Source: Merdiplasma sp964643295 (GTDB taxonomy: Bacteria > Bacillota > Clostridia > Lachnospirales > Lachnospiraceae). From it: 13,838 nucleotides of DNA. The notes below the pieces were generated by a model. That model searched no databases. It saw only the letters and a list, made by a program, of their open reading frames with translations, and was not told the DNA's origin. Both the position numbers and the translations under genes were made by a program. The stretch spans positions 1 to 13,838 of the forward strand of contig CAZXSN010000074.1 in assembly GCA_964643295.1 (NCBI GenBank), read 5' to 3'. Shown here in pieces: positions 6,213 to 13,837 of the stretch. Within the stretch, counting starts at the first letter, position 1; each line of letters begins with the position of its first letter.

Positions 6213-7056
6213 AGAATGCGGCAATTCTAAGGACAGGAAAGACTTTTTAGGTGAGCATAAACAAGACGGTTCCATACCCCTTCTTGACATGCACTCTCAC
6301 CTTCCGAAGGAGGATCTTGCTGCCTCAGAGGAACTCGAATATCGAAAAAAGCAGGGAATTGTAACCTGCCTGTCCGCCGGGACCTTAAACGAGTGGCAGC
6401 GAATGCTTCCCCTAAAAGGGCGGGAGGAACTTATTCTTAGCTTTGGGATTCATCCCTGGAATTCTCTTGACGAATCGGTCTACCCGTGTCAGAATGCTTT
6501 TAAGGAATGCTCCTTTATCGGAGAGATCGGCATGGACTGCGTCTGGTGCGATGTGCCGCTGCCTATTCAGCGCCTTACGTTTTCCTCGCAACTTGTCCTG
6601 GCGGCAATCCACAAAAAACCGGTGCTTCTGCACACCAAGGGCTGTGAGGAGGAAATCGGGGAATGGATCGAAGATTTCGGGGGAAAGGTCTGTGTGCACT
6701 GGTACTCCGGATCCCTGGAAACGCTGAAACGCTGCGCGAAGCGGGACTGCTTCTTTACCTTGGGACCGGATCTTGCCCTGTGCCTTTCCGGTAAAGAGAA
6801 GGACTTTTCCGCGGAAAAGAAAAAGCAGAAGGAACTCTACCAGTGGATGCTGGAAAACATCCCTCCATCCCGGCTGTTTTTGGAAACCGACGGCTTATCC
6901 TCCATCGCCTGGGCGTATGAAAAAGCGGAGCTTCCTCTTGAGGAAATCTCTAAGGTACTGGGGGCAAATGCCGCTTTATTAAGTGAGGCTTGGAATCTTC
7001 CTCTTAAGGCCGTGAAGGGACAGCTGCTAAACAACCTGAAAGACTTCCTGGCCTAA
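6196..7056 (+). CDS. TatD-family metal-dependent hydrolase in the thi operon
   Basis: TatD proteins are TIM-barrel hydrolases using two metal ions. Known members act on DNA ends, and the wider amidohydrolase clan on many small substrates. Ligands are visible in order: HSH (His33, His35), GIHPWN (His85), GEIGMD (Glu110), LLHTKG (His146), VHWYSG (His168) and LETDG (Asp232). I prefer the ATG at 6196, 9 nt after AGGAGG, over the ATG at 6187 that touches that site. This gives 286 residues and a 17-nt overlap with thiZ. About 25 residues before the first metal motif are an extra, charged lead with no known role. Translational coupling to thiZ under a TPP riboswitch suggests it acts on the imported precursor, for example removing a formyl or similar group as YlmB does. 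That function is inferred. Confidence 0.8.
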   Translation: MGQPSEECGNSKDRKDFLGEHKQDGSIPLLDMHSHLPKEDLAASEELEYRKKQGIVTCLSAGTLNEWQRMLPLKGREELILSFGIHPWNSLDESVYPCQNAFKECSFIGEIGMDCVWCDVPLPIQRLTFSSQLVLAAIHKKPVLLHTKGCEEEIGEWIEDFGGKVCVHWYSGSLETLKRCAKRDCFFTLGPDLALCLSGKEKDFSAEKKKQKELYQWMLENIPPSRLFLETDGLSSIAWAYEKAELPLEEISKVLGANAALLSEAWNLPLKAVKGQLLNNLKDFLA

Positions 7057-7283
7057 GAATACCTACGGACAGAATCTCCCCCTTCCAGGCGGACAAAAAG
7101 ACATCAGCACAAGAGAAAAAGAAAGAAAAGAGGAGAAAGCGGCAGGCGTGCCGGGAAACCAAACATCAATCAACACCCAAGAAACCGGGCAGGCAAAGCT
7201 GCGTTTCAGGGAAAAACCCGGAATGCATTCGCCTTCCGCAAGCAAACCGCTTCGTATTTCTGCCTGGAAAAAGGAGTACTCGC

Positions 7284-8429
7284 ATGGAAAAGGACGAACT
7301 GCTGGTTATCTACGGGAAAGACATCCGCCGCATGACAGAAGAGCTTTTAGAGCGCTCCTGTCTGGCAGAAAGGATTCCGGATCCCCATGCCCTGATCGGC
7401 ATCAAGCCGAATCTCGTAAGCGAGGCTACCGCCTTAGAAGGGGCGACCACCCACCCGGAGGTTATCGAATCTTTAATAGACTATCTTAAAAAACATGGCT
7501 TTACCAATCTGGTCATGCTCGAGGGTTCCTGGGTGGGTTCCCGCACAGCGGAAGTGGCGCATTACTGCGGGTATGACCGCTTAAGCAAAGCTTCCGATGT
7601 GCCGTTTTGGGACATGCACAAGGACACCTCCGTGAAAGTGGACTGCGGCGGGATGCCGATCTCCATCTGCAAAAAGGCGCGGGAAGTGGATTTTCTGATC
7701 AACGTGCCGGTCCTTAAGGGCCACTGCCAGACAAAAATCACCTGTGCCCTCAAAAACATGAAGGGGCTGATCCCCAACTCGGAAAAACGGCGCTTTCACC
7801 GCATGGGGCTGCACGCACCAATCGCCCACCTTGCCTTAGGGATTCACCAGGACTTCATCCTCGTGGACAGTATCTGCGGGGATTTAACCTTTGAAGACGG
7901 CGGCAATCCGGTAGAGCAAAACCGCCTGATCGCAAGTTTAGATCCCGTGCTTTGTGACACCTACGGCTGCTCCCTGTTGGGGATCCCGCTCTCTAAAGTT
8001 CCCTACATCGAAAAAGCGGCGGCTCTGGGCGCGGGAAGCACTAGCCTTGATCTTAACAAGGTAACGGTTCTTCGGGAAAAAACCGAAGGAGAAACTATCC
8101 AGTACCTTGCCGATTCGCAGGGCACCATTCCACCGGTGCAGGGCGGCTACCGGCATGTCATGCGACTGGCAGAGAAAGCGGAAGAGGTGGATTCGTGCAG
8201 CGCCTGCTACGGGTACCTAATCCCCGCTTTGCAGATGCTGGAGGATGAGGGGCTTTTGGGCGATTTAAAGGAAAAGGTCTGCATCGGACAGGGGCACCGG
8301 GGAAAACAAGGGGAACTGGGCGTGGGCAGCTGCACGAAAAACTTCCGCCATACGCTTGCCGGCTGTCCGCCGACCGAACAGCAGATGTATGAATTCTTAA
8401 AAGACTATATAAAAAATGAAATCCATTAA
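7284..8429 (+). CDS. DUF362 protein with a C-terminal four-cysteine pattern
   Basis: The 381-residue protein matches the DUF362 pattern: KPNLV (41-45), a THPEVIESLIDYLKKHGF segment, VDFLINVPVLKGH (135-147), CALKNMKGLIP (154-164), and VDSICGDLTFEDGGNP near 194-209. The biochemical role of this family is not settled. Near the end, Cys305-x2-Cys308, Cys350 and Cys361 form a likely iron-sulfur binding set (C-x2-C ... C-x10-C). There is no separate ferredoxin domain and no signal peptide. The ATG has AAGGAG about 10 nt upstream. The gene lies 227 nt after the TatD-family gene; that gap has purine-rich stretches but no clear terminator or promoter, so it may belong to the thi transcript. A stronger promoter begins only after it. 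Confidence 0.75.
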   Translation: MEKDELLVIYGKDIRRMTEELLERSCLAERIPDPHALIGIKPNLVSEATALEGATTHPEVIESLIDYLKKHGFTNLVMLEGSWVGSRTAEVAHYCGYDRLSKASDVPFWDMHKDTSVKVDCGGMPISICKKAREVDFLINVPVLKGHCQTKITCALKNMKGLIPNSEKRRFHRMGLHAPIAHLALGIHQDFILVDSICGDLTFEDGGNPVEQNRLIASLDPVLCDTYGCSLLGIPLSKVPYIEKAAALGAGSTSLDLNKVTVLREKTEGETIQYLADSQGTIPPVQGGYRHVMRLAEKAEEVDSCSACYGYLIPALQMLEDEGLLGDLKEKVCIGQGHRGKQGELGVGSCTKNFRHTLAGCPPTEQQMYEFLKDYIKNEIH

Positions 8430-8455
8430 GAAAAACTAAAATAACCGCTGTTTCA

Positions 8456-8484
8456 TTGACGCAGGGGAGCAAATCAGATATAAT
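8456..8484 (+). promoter_or_regulatory. Near-consensus sigma-A promoter of the CBS gene
   Basis: TTGACG (8456-8461), an exact 17-nt spacer and a perfect TATAAT (8479-8484). The expected start is about 8490-8492. Confidence 0.85.
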
Positions 8485-8489
8485 AAGGA

Positions 8490-8508
8490 TGTTCGCGGGA
8501 ACAACCGC
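8490..8508. promoter_or_regulatory. Inverted repeat at the CBS transcription start
   Basis: TGTTC-GCGG-GAACA (8490-8503) overlaps a second repeat GCGG (8495-8498) / CCGC (8505-8508). It covers the predicted start, so it could be an operator or a 5' RNA hairpin. The half-site order is the reverse of the Gram-positive LexA box. Confidence 0.35.
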
Positions 8509-8529
8509 AGGGGATGGGGAGGAACGAGG

Positions 8530-8949
8530 ATGAACATCTTATTTTATCTGGTGCCCAAGAGTGAAGTCGTGTATATCTACGATGATTACTCACTGAGGCA
8601 GGCCATGGAGAAGCTGGAAAAGCACAGGTTTACGTCTGTGCCGATGATCAACCGGAAAGGCAATTATGTGGGGAGCCTGACGGAGGGGGATCTTCTTTGG
8701 GGGCTTAAGGAGCACGGAATCCGGGACATCAAGGATACGGAGGACATCCCGGTAAAGCAGCTTCGCCGCTGCCGGGACAACCAGCCGGTCAACATCAACT
8801 GCAAGATGGAAGATCTGCTCCAGGCCAGTTTAAACCAGAACTTTATCCCGGTCATCGATGACAAGGGCATCTTTATCGGGATTGTGACACGCAGAAGCAT
8901 CCTGTCGTACTGTTTAAAACAGAGCGGGATCGAAATCCGCGAGTCGTGA
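8530..8949 (+). CDS. Two-CBS-domain protein
   Basis: The 139-residue protein is almost entirely two CBS domains (about 8-62 and 76-135), a paired fold that usually binds adenine nucleotides. Visible features are the S-L-R-Q-A-M helix near 23, VPMINRKGNYVGSLTEGDLL (37-56) and, in the second copy, IPVIDDKGIFIGIVTRRSIL (97-116). No enzyme or membrane domain is attached, so it is probably a sensor that binds partner proteins. Small stand-alone CBS proteins of this size in Firmicutes include the c-di-AMP receptors DarB/CbpB; whether this is one is uncertain. It has its own strong promoter, a GGGGAGGAACGAGG ribosome binding region, and a hairpin right after the stop, so it appears to be a single-gene unit. 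Confidence 0.85.
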   Translation: MNILFYLVPKSEVVYIYDDYSLRQAMEKLEKHRFTSVPMINRKGNYVGSLTEGDLLWGLKEHGIRDIKDTEDIPVKQLRRCRDNQPVNINCKMEDLLQASLNQNFIPVIDDKGIFIGIVTRRSILSYCLKQSGIEIRES

Positions 8950-8950
8950 A

Positions 8951-8988
8951 GAAACAGGAGTGTGCGAAAATACGTGCACTCCTGTTTC
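8951..8988 (+). terminator. Hairpin after the CBS gene, probable terminator
   Basis: A perfect 12-bp stem (GAAACAGGAGTG, 8951-8962, with 8977-8988) starts one nucleotide after the TGA. Several inner pairs are possible. There is no true T run after it, so it may terminate weakly or act mainly to protect the RNA end. Confidence 0.6.
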
Positions 8989-9069
8989 CGATTCACAAAG
9001 AGTACAAAGAAACGAACACAACACAGCATACAGGGAAAGAAAAGAGAATGAGAAAGAGAGGGACATCAC

Positions 9070-9765
9070 ATGCCAAATCAGGAGGAAGTTGACAAACTCA
9101 TCGCAGAGGCCTTTAGAAGAAGGAGTGACTTTGAGAAGGAACAGCAGGTGGAACGCTACCGGAGACTGAACAGGTTTGTAAAACCCGGTCAGATTGTATT
9201 TGCCGGATCGAGTCTCATGGAGCAGTTTCCGATCGCGGAAATGCAGTTGGGCCTTGATCTGCCGCTATATATCTACAACCGCGGGATCGGCGGCTTTACC
9301 ACCTCGGAGCTTTTCCCGGTGCTCGATGTCTGCGTCTATGACCTTAAACCGAAGTATCTTTTTTTGAACATCGGCACCAATGATCTAAACGCTACGGACC
9401 TTGTCATGGACGATCTGATGGAGCGCTACGCGAAGATCCTGGACGGCACCACGAAAAACGTCCCGGGAGTAAAGATTTACCTCTTAGCCTACTACCCGGT
9501 CAATCAGGAGGTCACAAAGATAAGGGATCCTCAGGCGCAGGCGGCTTTTGCCTGCCGGACCAATGAGCGCATCGGGGAGGCTAACCGGGAAGTGGAGAAA
9601 TTAGCGGTCAGATATGGCGCCCGCTATCTTGACGTCAGTGACGGTCTCAAGGATGAGAACGGGAACCTGAAAGCGGAGTATACTGTGGAGGGAGTCCACT
9701 TCTACGCCGACGGCTATGCCGCGGTGCTTGAGCGTCTCCTGCCGGTTCTGAAAACCCTGCGGTAA
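9070..9765 (+). CDS. SGNH/GDSL-family hydrolase (esterase-like)
   Basis: The four SGNH blocks are visible in 231 residues: FAGSSLMEQFP with the likely nucleophile Ser48, NRGIGG (70-75), NIGTND with Asn104, and VEGVHFYADGY with His210. SGNH enzymes usually remove acyl groups from sugars or lipids. The usual Asp of the final D-x-x-H is Glu207 here, so the charge relay may be altered, or the Ser-His pair may work without Asp as in some relatives. There is no signal peptide, so it should act in the cytoplasm. The first 35 residues form a charged helix. The ATG lies after a purine-rich GAGAGGGACATCAC. Lying upstream of two glycosidases, it may deacylate an imported oligosaccharide; that link is inferred. 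Confidence 0.85.
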   Translation: MPNQEEVDKLIAEAFRRRSDFEKEQQVERYRRLNRFVKPGQIVFAGSSLMEQFPIAEMQLGLDLPLYIYNRGIGGFTTSELFPVLDVCVYDLKPKYLFLNIGTNDLNATDLVMDDLMERYAKILDGTTKNVPGVKIYLLAYYPVNQEVTKIRDPQAQAAFACRTNERIGEANREVEKLAVRYGARYLDVSDGLKDENGNLKAEYTVEGVHFYADGYAAVLERLLPVLKTLR

Positions 9766-9766
9766 A

Positions 9767-9783
9767 GCAAAGGCCGTCTTTGC
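9767..9783 (+). other. Small hairpin after the SGNH gene
   Basis: GCAAAG (9767-9772) pairs with CTTTGC (9778-9783) around a 5-nt loop, two bases after the stop. No T run follows. It may be a weak terminator or an RNA end. Confidence 0.35.
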
Positions 9784-9985
9784 TCCGGTAAACCAAGGCA
9801 AATGTCCCCTTTTCCCGGGGAAAAAAGATCTTACTATCGCGTTCCCAATCTTAAGATTCTGATAGCACGCTCCTGTGTAAAAATCTATACTTCGTATGAA
9901 CCCGCGAAGAAAACATGCCTAAGAAGAGCAGGGAAAAGACACATACGAAAACTTTACAGGAAGCATAGAGAAAGGAGCTTAAGTC

Positions 9986-10027
9986 ATGGGAACTGAGAGA
10001 ACGATTTTGGGAGATCTGGACGCTTAA
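9986..10027 (+). CDS. 13-codon mini-ORF with a strong ribosome binding site
   Basis: ATG at 9986 follows AAAGGAG (9971-9977) by 8 nt, an ideal arrangement, but the frame stops after 13 codons (MGTERTILGDLDA). It could be a regulatory leader peptide, or the surviving start of a gene whose body was deleted. The peptide shows no run of one amino acid of the kind that would suggest attenuation. A structured hairpin begins 30 nt later. Confidence 0.3.
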   Translation: MGTERTILGDLDA

Positions 10028-10056
10028 AGGCTAGCGCACAATTTCACAAGATCCTA

Positions 10057-10100
10057 ATACGGCCCATACCGGGGCAGGAAACTGCCGGGCAAAGCCGTAT
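10057..10100 (+). other. GAAA-capped structured RNA element
   Basis: ATACGGC (10057-10063) pairs with GCCGTAT (10094-10100), and GGCAG (10073-10077) with CTGCC (10082-10086) under a GAAA tetraloop. The middle is imperfectly paired (ACC against GGG). The GAAA loop and the GCAAAGCC segment recall the first hairpin of GEMM-I c-di-GMP riboswitches, but the second GEMM stem and the full ACGCAAAGCC motif are absent. It lies 191 nt before the GH35-like gene. Confidence 0.35.
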
Positions 10101-10291
10101 GCCGCAAAGTCTTAAATTTTGTCTTCGCCGAACCGGTTCTTCGCAGGTTGAATGAGAAAATCTTAGCAATCATTGCCGGTACATAAGCAGGAATCTTCTA
10201 TTGCGTCCGGCTGAATCCGGAGTAAACTTATCATAGACGTCATAGATGCACAAAAAGAAAAACGAAAACTATCTTTTTAGGAGGAACAAAC

Positions 10292-11908
10292 ATGCAGATC
10301 CCATCGTTACAGAAACAGGGCAGCAAAACCATCCTCACGGTGGACGGAAGGCCCTTTGTCGCGATAGCCGGAGAGATCCATAACTCCGATTATACCTCCA
10401 TCGAATACATGGAGCACATCTTTCAAAACGCGGATGACTTAGGGATGAACACCCTCTTAATCCCCATGAGCTGGGATATCGCGGAACCCGAGGAGGGAGT
10501 CTTTGACTTTTCCCTGGCAGGAGACTTAATCGCCCAGGCTAGAAGATGGAACAAAAAAATCGTCTTTCTCTGGTTCGGCAGCTTTAAGAATGCCGAATGT
10601 ATGTACGCACCGGGGTGGGTAAAACGCGACCTTACCCGCTTTAAACGAGCGCAGATCGTGAAAGGGGAAAACAAGGCAGGCCGGGTTATCTCCCCCGACA
10701 ATCCGATGAAGATCCCCTACACCTCCATCTCCTATCTGAGCACCGAGGGCATGGAGGCGGATGGAAAGGCCTTCGCGAAGTTCATGGAGTTTCTAAAAGC
10801 CTTCGACGCGGACAAGGCCACCGTCATCGCCGTGCAGGTAGAAAATGAAACCGGCCTTTTAGGAGCGGCGAGAGAGGTCTCCGATGAGGCGGATGCCGCC
10901 TTTGCTGGTCAGGTTCCGGCGGAGTTTGTCTCCTACATGAAAGCGCACACCGACACAATGGTGGAGGATGTAAAAAAGGCCGTTTTGGAGGGCGCCGATG
11001 AAGGCTGCTGGAGCGAGGTCTTTGGTCCGGCCGCGGAGGAGATTTTCAGCGCCTACCACGTCGCTTCCTATGTCAATTTCGTGGCTCAAAAGGGCAAGGA
11101 TGTCTATCCGCTGCCCATGAGCGCCAACTGCTGGCTCGATAAGGGCGGGGAACCGGGAAGCTATCCCACCGGCGGTCCGGTCTCCCGGGTGCATGAGGTG
11201 TGGGATTTCTGCGCACCGGCGATCGATCTCTACTGCCCGGACATCTATGTGCCGAACTTCATCGAAGTGTGTGACGAGTATACCCGCAGGGGCAATGCGC
11301 TCTTCATCCCGGAGGCTGCCACGCACTCCTACGCCGCGCCGCGGCTGGTTTATACGATCGGCCATCACCACGCGATCTGCTATTCTCCGTTTGGTTTTGA
11401 CGATATCGGAAAACCGTTTACGGCCATTCAGGGGTTCCTCTTCGGTATGGATGTGACGGATCCGGCGTTAAAAACGCCCCAGAATTTCGAGGAATACAGG
11501 CAGACCGCCCGCTACCTGACCGCGCTGCTGCCATTACTCGCTCCCCGGCTTGGATCAGACGATCTGCAGGCCTCCTGCGCAGAGGCGGGAGAGACCGCGC
11601 TTCTTTCCATGGCGGAGCTTAACATCCTGACGGTCTATCGCAGCCCGATTCAGACGAGAACGGACGGATACGCGCTTGCTTTGCAGGTGGGAGAAGGGGA
11701 ACTCTACCTAATGGGAAATGCCGTTTCCCTGCAGCTAACCTCCAGGGATCCTGTGCGCAAAAACTTCGATCTGCTGCTTTGCGAGGAGCTTTTGCTGAGC
11801 GATGAGGGAGCGTTGAAGGTGGGAAGACGCTTCAACGGCGATGAGACCTCGCACTTTGGCTTTGACGCTCCGGGCGCCCTGCATCTGAAATACTTCCTGT
11901 ATGAGTAA
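10292..11908 (+). CDS. GH35-like glycoside hydrolase (beta-galactosidase type, DUF5597 tail)
   Basis: The 538-residue protein is a TIM-barrel retaining glycosidase of the GH-A clan. Key features: GEIHNSDYTSIEYME near 27-41, GMNTLLIPMSWDIAEPEEGV (51-70), the acid/base region VQVENETG with Glu186, PDIYVPNF (316-323) and LFIPEAATHS with the likely nucleophile Glu341. The order and spacing fit GH35-type enzymes with a C-terminal DUF5597 beta domain (about 385-535, ending FNGDETSHFG and a short strand). Substrate is probably a terminal beta-galactoside, but related proteins have not all been tested. There is no signal peptide, so it is cytoplasmic. AGGAGG about 7 nt before the ATG sets the start. 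It is followed after 111 nt by a GH43 gene in the same direction. Confidence 0.85.
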   Translation: MQIPSLQKQGSKTILTVDGRPFVAIAGEIHNSDYTSIEYMEHIFQNADDLGMNTLLIPMSWDIAEPEEGVFDFSLAGDLIAQARRWNKKIVFLWFGSFKNAECMYAPGWVKRDLTRFKRAQIVKGENKAGRVISPDNPMKIPYTSISYLSTEGMEADGKAFAKFMEFLKAFDADKATVIAVQVENETGLLGAAREVSDEADAAFAGQVPAEFVSYMKAHTDTMVEDVKKAVLEGADEGCWSEVFGPAAEEIFSAYHVASYVNFVAQKGKDVYPLPMSANCWLDKGGEPGSYPTGGPVSRVHEVWDFCAPAIDLYCPDIYVPNFIEVCDEYTRRGNALFIPEAATHSYAAPRLVYTIGHHHAICYSPFGFDDIGKPFTAIQGFLFGMDVTDPALKTPQNFEEYRQTARYLTALLPLLAPRLGSDDLQASCAEAGETALLSMAELNILTVYRSPIQTRTDGYALALQVGEGELYLMGNAVSLQLTSRDPVRKNFDLLLCEELLLSDEGALKVGRRFNGDETSHFGFDAPGALHLKYFLYE

Positions 11909-11942
11909 CTTTCGCATACGGATAACTTAGCGACTTGTCAGT

Positions 11943-11978
11943 GCGGCGGGCATACAGGTACTTTTTCCTGTCCGCCGC
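11943..11978 (+). other. GC-rich hairpin between the two glycosidase genes
   Basis: GCGGCGG (11943-11949) pairs with CCGCCGC (11972-11978), and CAGG (11955-11958) with CCTG (11967-11970). No T run follows. It may protect or separate the two parts of a shared transcript. Confidence 0.5.
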
Positions 11979-12019
11979 GGGCAGCTGATCCTTATGAAGA
12001 GTATCTTTAAGGAGGACCC

Positions 12020-13837
12020 ATGTCGGAAAAACATACGTTCTGTAATCCGCTGGATTTAGGCTACCGCTACCAGCACTTTCTCGAGGGGGAAAAACGGTTC
12101 GCTTCCAGAGAGGGAGCCGATCCCACTCTTGTTTTCTTTAAAGGCCGCTATTACCTGTTTGTCTCCATGTCCGCAGGCTTCTGGCACAGCGCGGATCTTA
12201 CAAACTGGGAATTTAAGGCGGATGCGGATCTTCTCATCTACGACTATGCCCCGGATGTGCGCCAGATCGGCGAGTACCTGTATTTTTGCGCCTCCCGCAG
12301 GGGAGAAAACTGTCCGATTTTACGCACCAGCGATCCTTTAACCGTTCCCTTTGAGGAGGTTTCCGCTCCCTTTGACTTCTGGGATCCGGATCTTTTCCAG
12401 GATGACGACGGCCGCGTCTATTTTTACTGGGGCTGCACCAACACCGATCCGATCTACGGGGTGGAGATGGATCCGGAAACGATGCTGCCGATCGGAGAGA
12501 AGAAGGAACTGATCTTCGGGCGGGAAAAGGAGTTAGGCTTCGAGCGCCCGGGCGACAACGGCGTGGTGGATGTGACAAAAAGCATCGTCTATCAGCAGTT
12601 CGCCCCGTTCTATGATAAGGAAAGCGACACCTTAAACCTTCCCAGAGAGCTGACCTTACAGATGGACGAACAGCAGCTGAAATGGCTGGAGACGATGTTT
12701 CGCTCCATCGGGCGTCCCTACATCGAAGGGGCTTTCATGACCAAACACGAGGGAAAGTATTACCTTCAGTATGCCTGCCCGGGGACGGAGTACAACACCT
12801 ACAGCGACGGCGTCTACGTAAGTGACAAACCCCTGGGACCTTTTACCCGGCAAAAGAGCAATCCGTTCTCCTCCAAGCCCGGAGGGTTTATCACGGGGGC
12901 CGGACACGGCAGCACGATCGAGGACGCCTACGGAAACTTCTGGCACGCGGCGACAATGCGAATCAGCGTCACCCACAACTTTGAGCGCCGGGTGGGGCTT
13001 TTCCCGGCAGGTTTTGACGCCGACGGCGTACTGTACTGCAACCAGAACTTTGCCGACTATCCGCTGCGAATCCCGGAAGGAAAATTTGACGTGATGTCCT
13101 TACAGCCGGAGTGGATGCTGTTAAGCTATAAAAAGCCGGTAAGCGCTTCTTCCACGGCACCGGGAAGCGATCCTTCCCTGGCGGTCAATGAGGATATCCG
13201 CACCTGGTGGAGCGCGGGAAGCAGCAAAGAGGGAGAATGGATACAGGTGGATCTTGGAAAGGTCAGCGATGTCCGGGCGATTCAGGTAAACCTGGCCGAT
13301 CAGGATGTGGCGGTTCCTTTCCCGAAAGAAACTTACCATGAAGATCATCCTTTACGACGCATCGAGCTTACCCAGCAGATCTCTCATTATACGCTGGAAG
13401 CGAGTGAGGATGAAAAGCAGTGGTTCCTGCTTGATTCCGCAGCGAAAGAGTGCTCCAATGCCTACTTTGAATACCCGCAGGGCATCCGGGCCAGATACAT
13501 CCGCTTAACCGGAGGAGAACTTCCCTATAAACAGCCACTTCGGGTAAGCGGTCTTCGCGTCTTTGGAAACGGAGAGGGAGAAAAACCTGACAGGGCGAAA
13601 GCGAGTGCGTTAAGACAGGGCGACTTGGACGCAGTCGTTTCCTGGAATCCCATCCACAACTGCCTTGGCTGCAACGTACGGTATGGAATCGCGCCCGATA
13701 AGCTGTATCAAAGCTGTCTTGTCTATGAGGCGAATGAGGTTCTCTTATCGATGCTGATTAAGGATCAGGATGTCTATATCCGTGTGGACAGCTTCAATGA
13801 GAGCGGAATCACGGAAGGGGAAGTCTTCAAACTGTAA
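12020..13837 (+). CDS. GH43 glycosidase with discoidin (F5/8 type C) and FN3-like domains
   Basis: The 605-residue protein begins with a five-bladed propeller. Its likely catalytic residues are Asp34 in READPTLVFF... (base), Asp124 in FWDPDLF (modulator) and Glu236 in YIEGAFM (acid). His306 in GAGHGS may bind the central metal. GH43 enzymes remove xylose, arabinose or galactose units; the subfamily and sugar cannot be settled by eye. Residues about 163-232 form a long helical insert between blades. Residues about 370-533 are a discoidin/F5-8C domain (VSASST, TWWSAG, WIQVDLG, ARYIRLTGG), and about 540-603 a small FN3-like domain. There is no signal peptide, although discoidin domains usually suggest secretion; from memory, Firmicutes relatives of this form are also leaderless. 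AAGGAGG 5-6 nt before the ATG sets the start. The frame ends at the last bases of the window. Confidence 0.87.
   Translation: MSEKHTFCNPLDLGYRYQHFLEGEKRFASREGADPTLVFFKGRYYLFVSMSAGFWHSADLTNWEFKADADLLIYDYAPDVRQIGEYLYFCASRRGENCPILRTSDPLTVPFEEVSAPFDFWDPDLFQDDDGRVYFYWGCTNTDPIYGVEMDPETMLPIGEKKELIFGREKELGFERPGDNGVVDVTKSIVYQQFAPFYDKESDTLNLPRELTLQMDEQQLKWLETMFRSIGRPYIEGAFMTKHEGKYYLQYACPGTEYNTYSDGVYVSDKPLGPFTRQKSNPFSSKPGGFITGAGHGSTIEDAYGNFWHAATMRISVTHNFERRVGLFPAGFDADGVLYCNQNFADYPLRIPEGKFDVMSLQPEWMLLSYKKPVSASSTAPGSDPSLAVNEDIRTWWSAGSSKEGEWIQVDLGKVSDVRAIQVNLADQDVAVPFPKETYHEDHPLRRIELTQQISHYTLEASEDEKQWFLLDSAAKECSNAYFEYPQGIRARYIRLTGGELPYKQPLRVSGLRVFGNGEGEKPDRAKASALRQGDLDAVVSWNPIHNCLGCNVRYGIAPDKLYQSCLVYEANEVLLSMLIKDQDVYIRVDSFNESGITEGEVFKL

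Larger units (their letters stand above)
9784..10291. other. Long intergenic region before the glycosidase genes
   Basis: No convincing full-length gene is present. It holds a near-palindrome TTTTCCC/GGGGAAAA (around 9809-9824), the mini-ORF at 9986 and the hairpin at 10057-10100. It also holds a 10-bp palindrome GAACCGGTTC (10130-10139) flanked by two CTTCGC copies, and a small TCCGG / CCGGA hairpin near 10206-10221. No promoter of good quality is visible for the downstream genes. A frame at 9802-9996 is very basic and has no ribosome binding site. Confidence 0.5.

Noticed and set aside
8490..8503. LexA/SOS box
   Set aside because: The half-sites are GTTC-N4-GAAC, the reverse order of the Gram-positive GAAC-N4-GTTC consensus.
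9802..9996. 64-codon basic + frame
   Set aside because: No ribosome binding site, an Arg/Lys-rich random-looking translation, and it overlaps the better supported mini-ORF signal.
10057..10160. GEMM-I c-di-GMP riboswitch
   Set aside because: A GAAA-capped hairpin and a GCAAAGCC segment are present, but the ACGCAAAGCC junction and the second conserved stem ending in GGUUGCCG are not. Kept only as a structured element.
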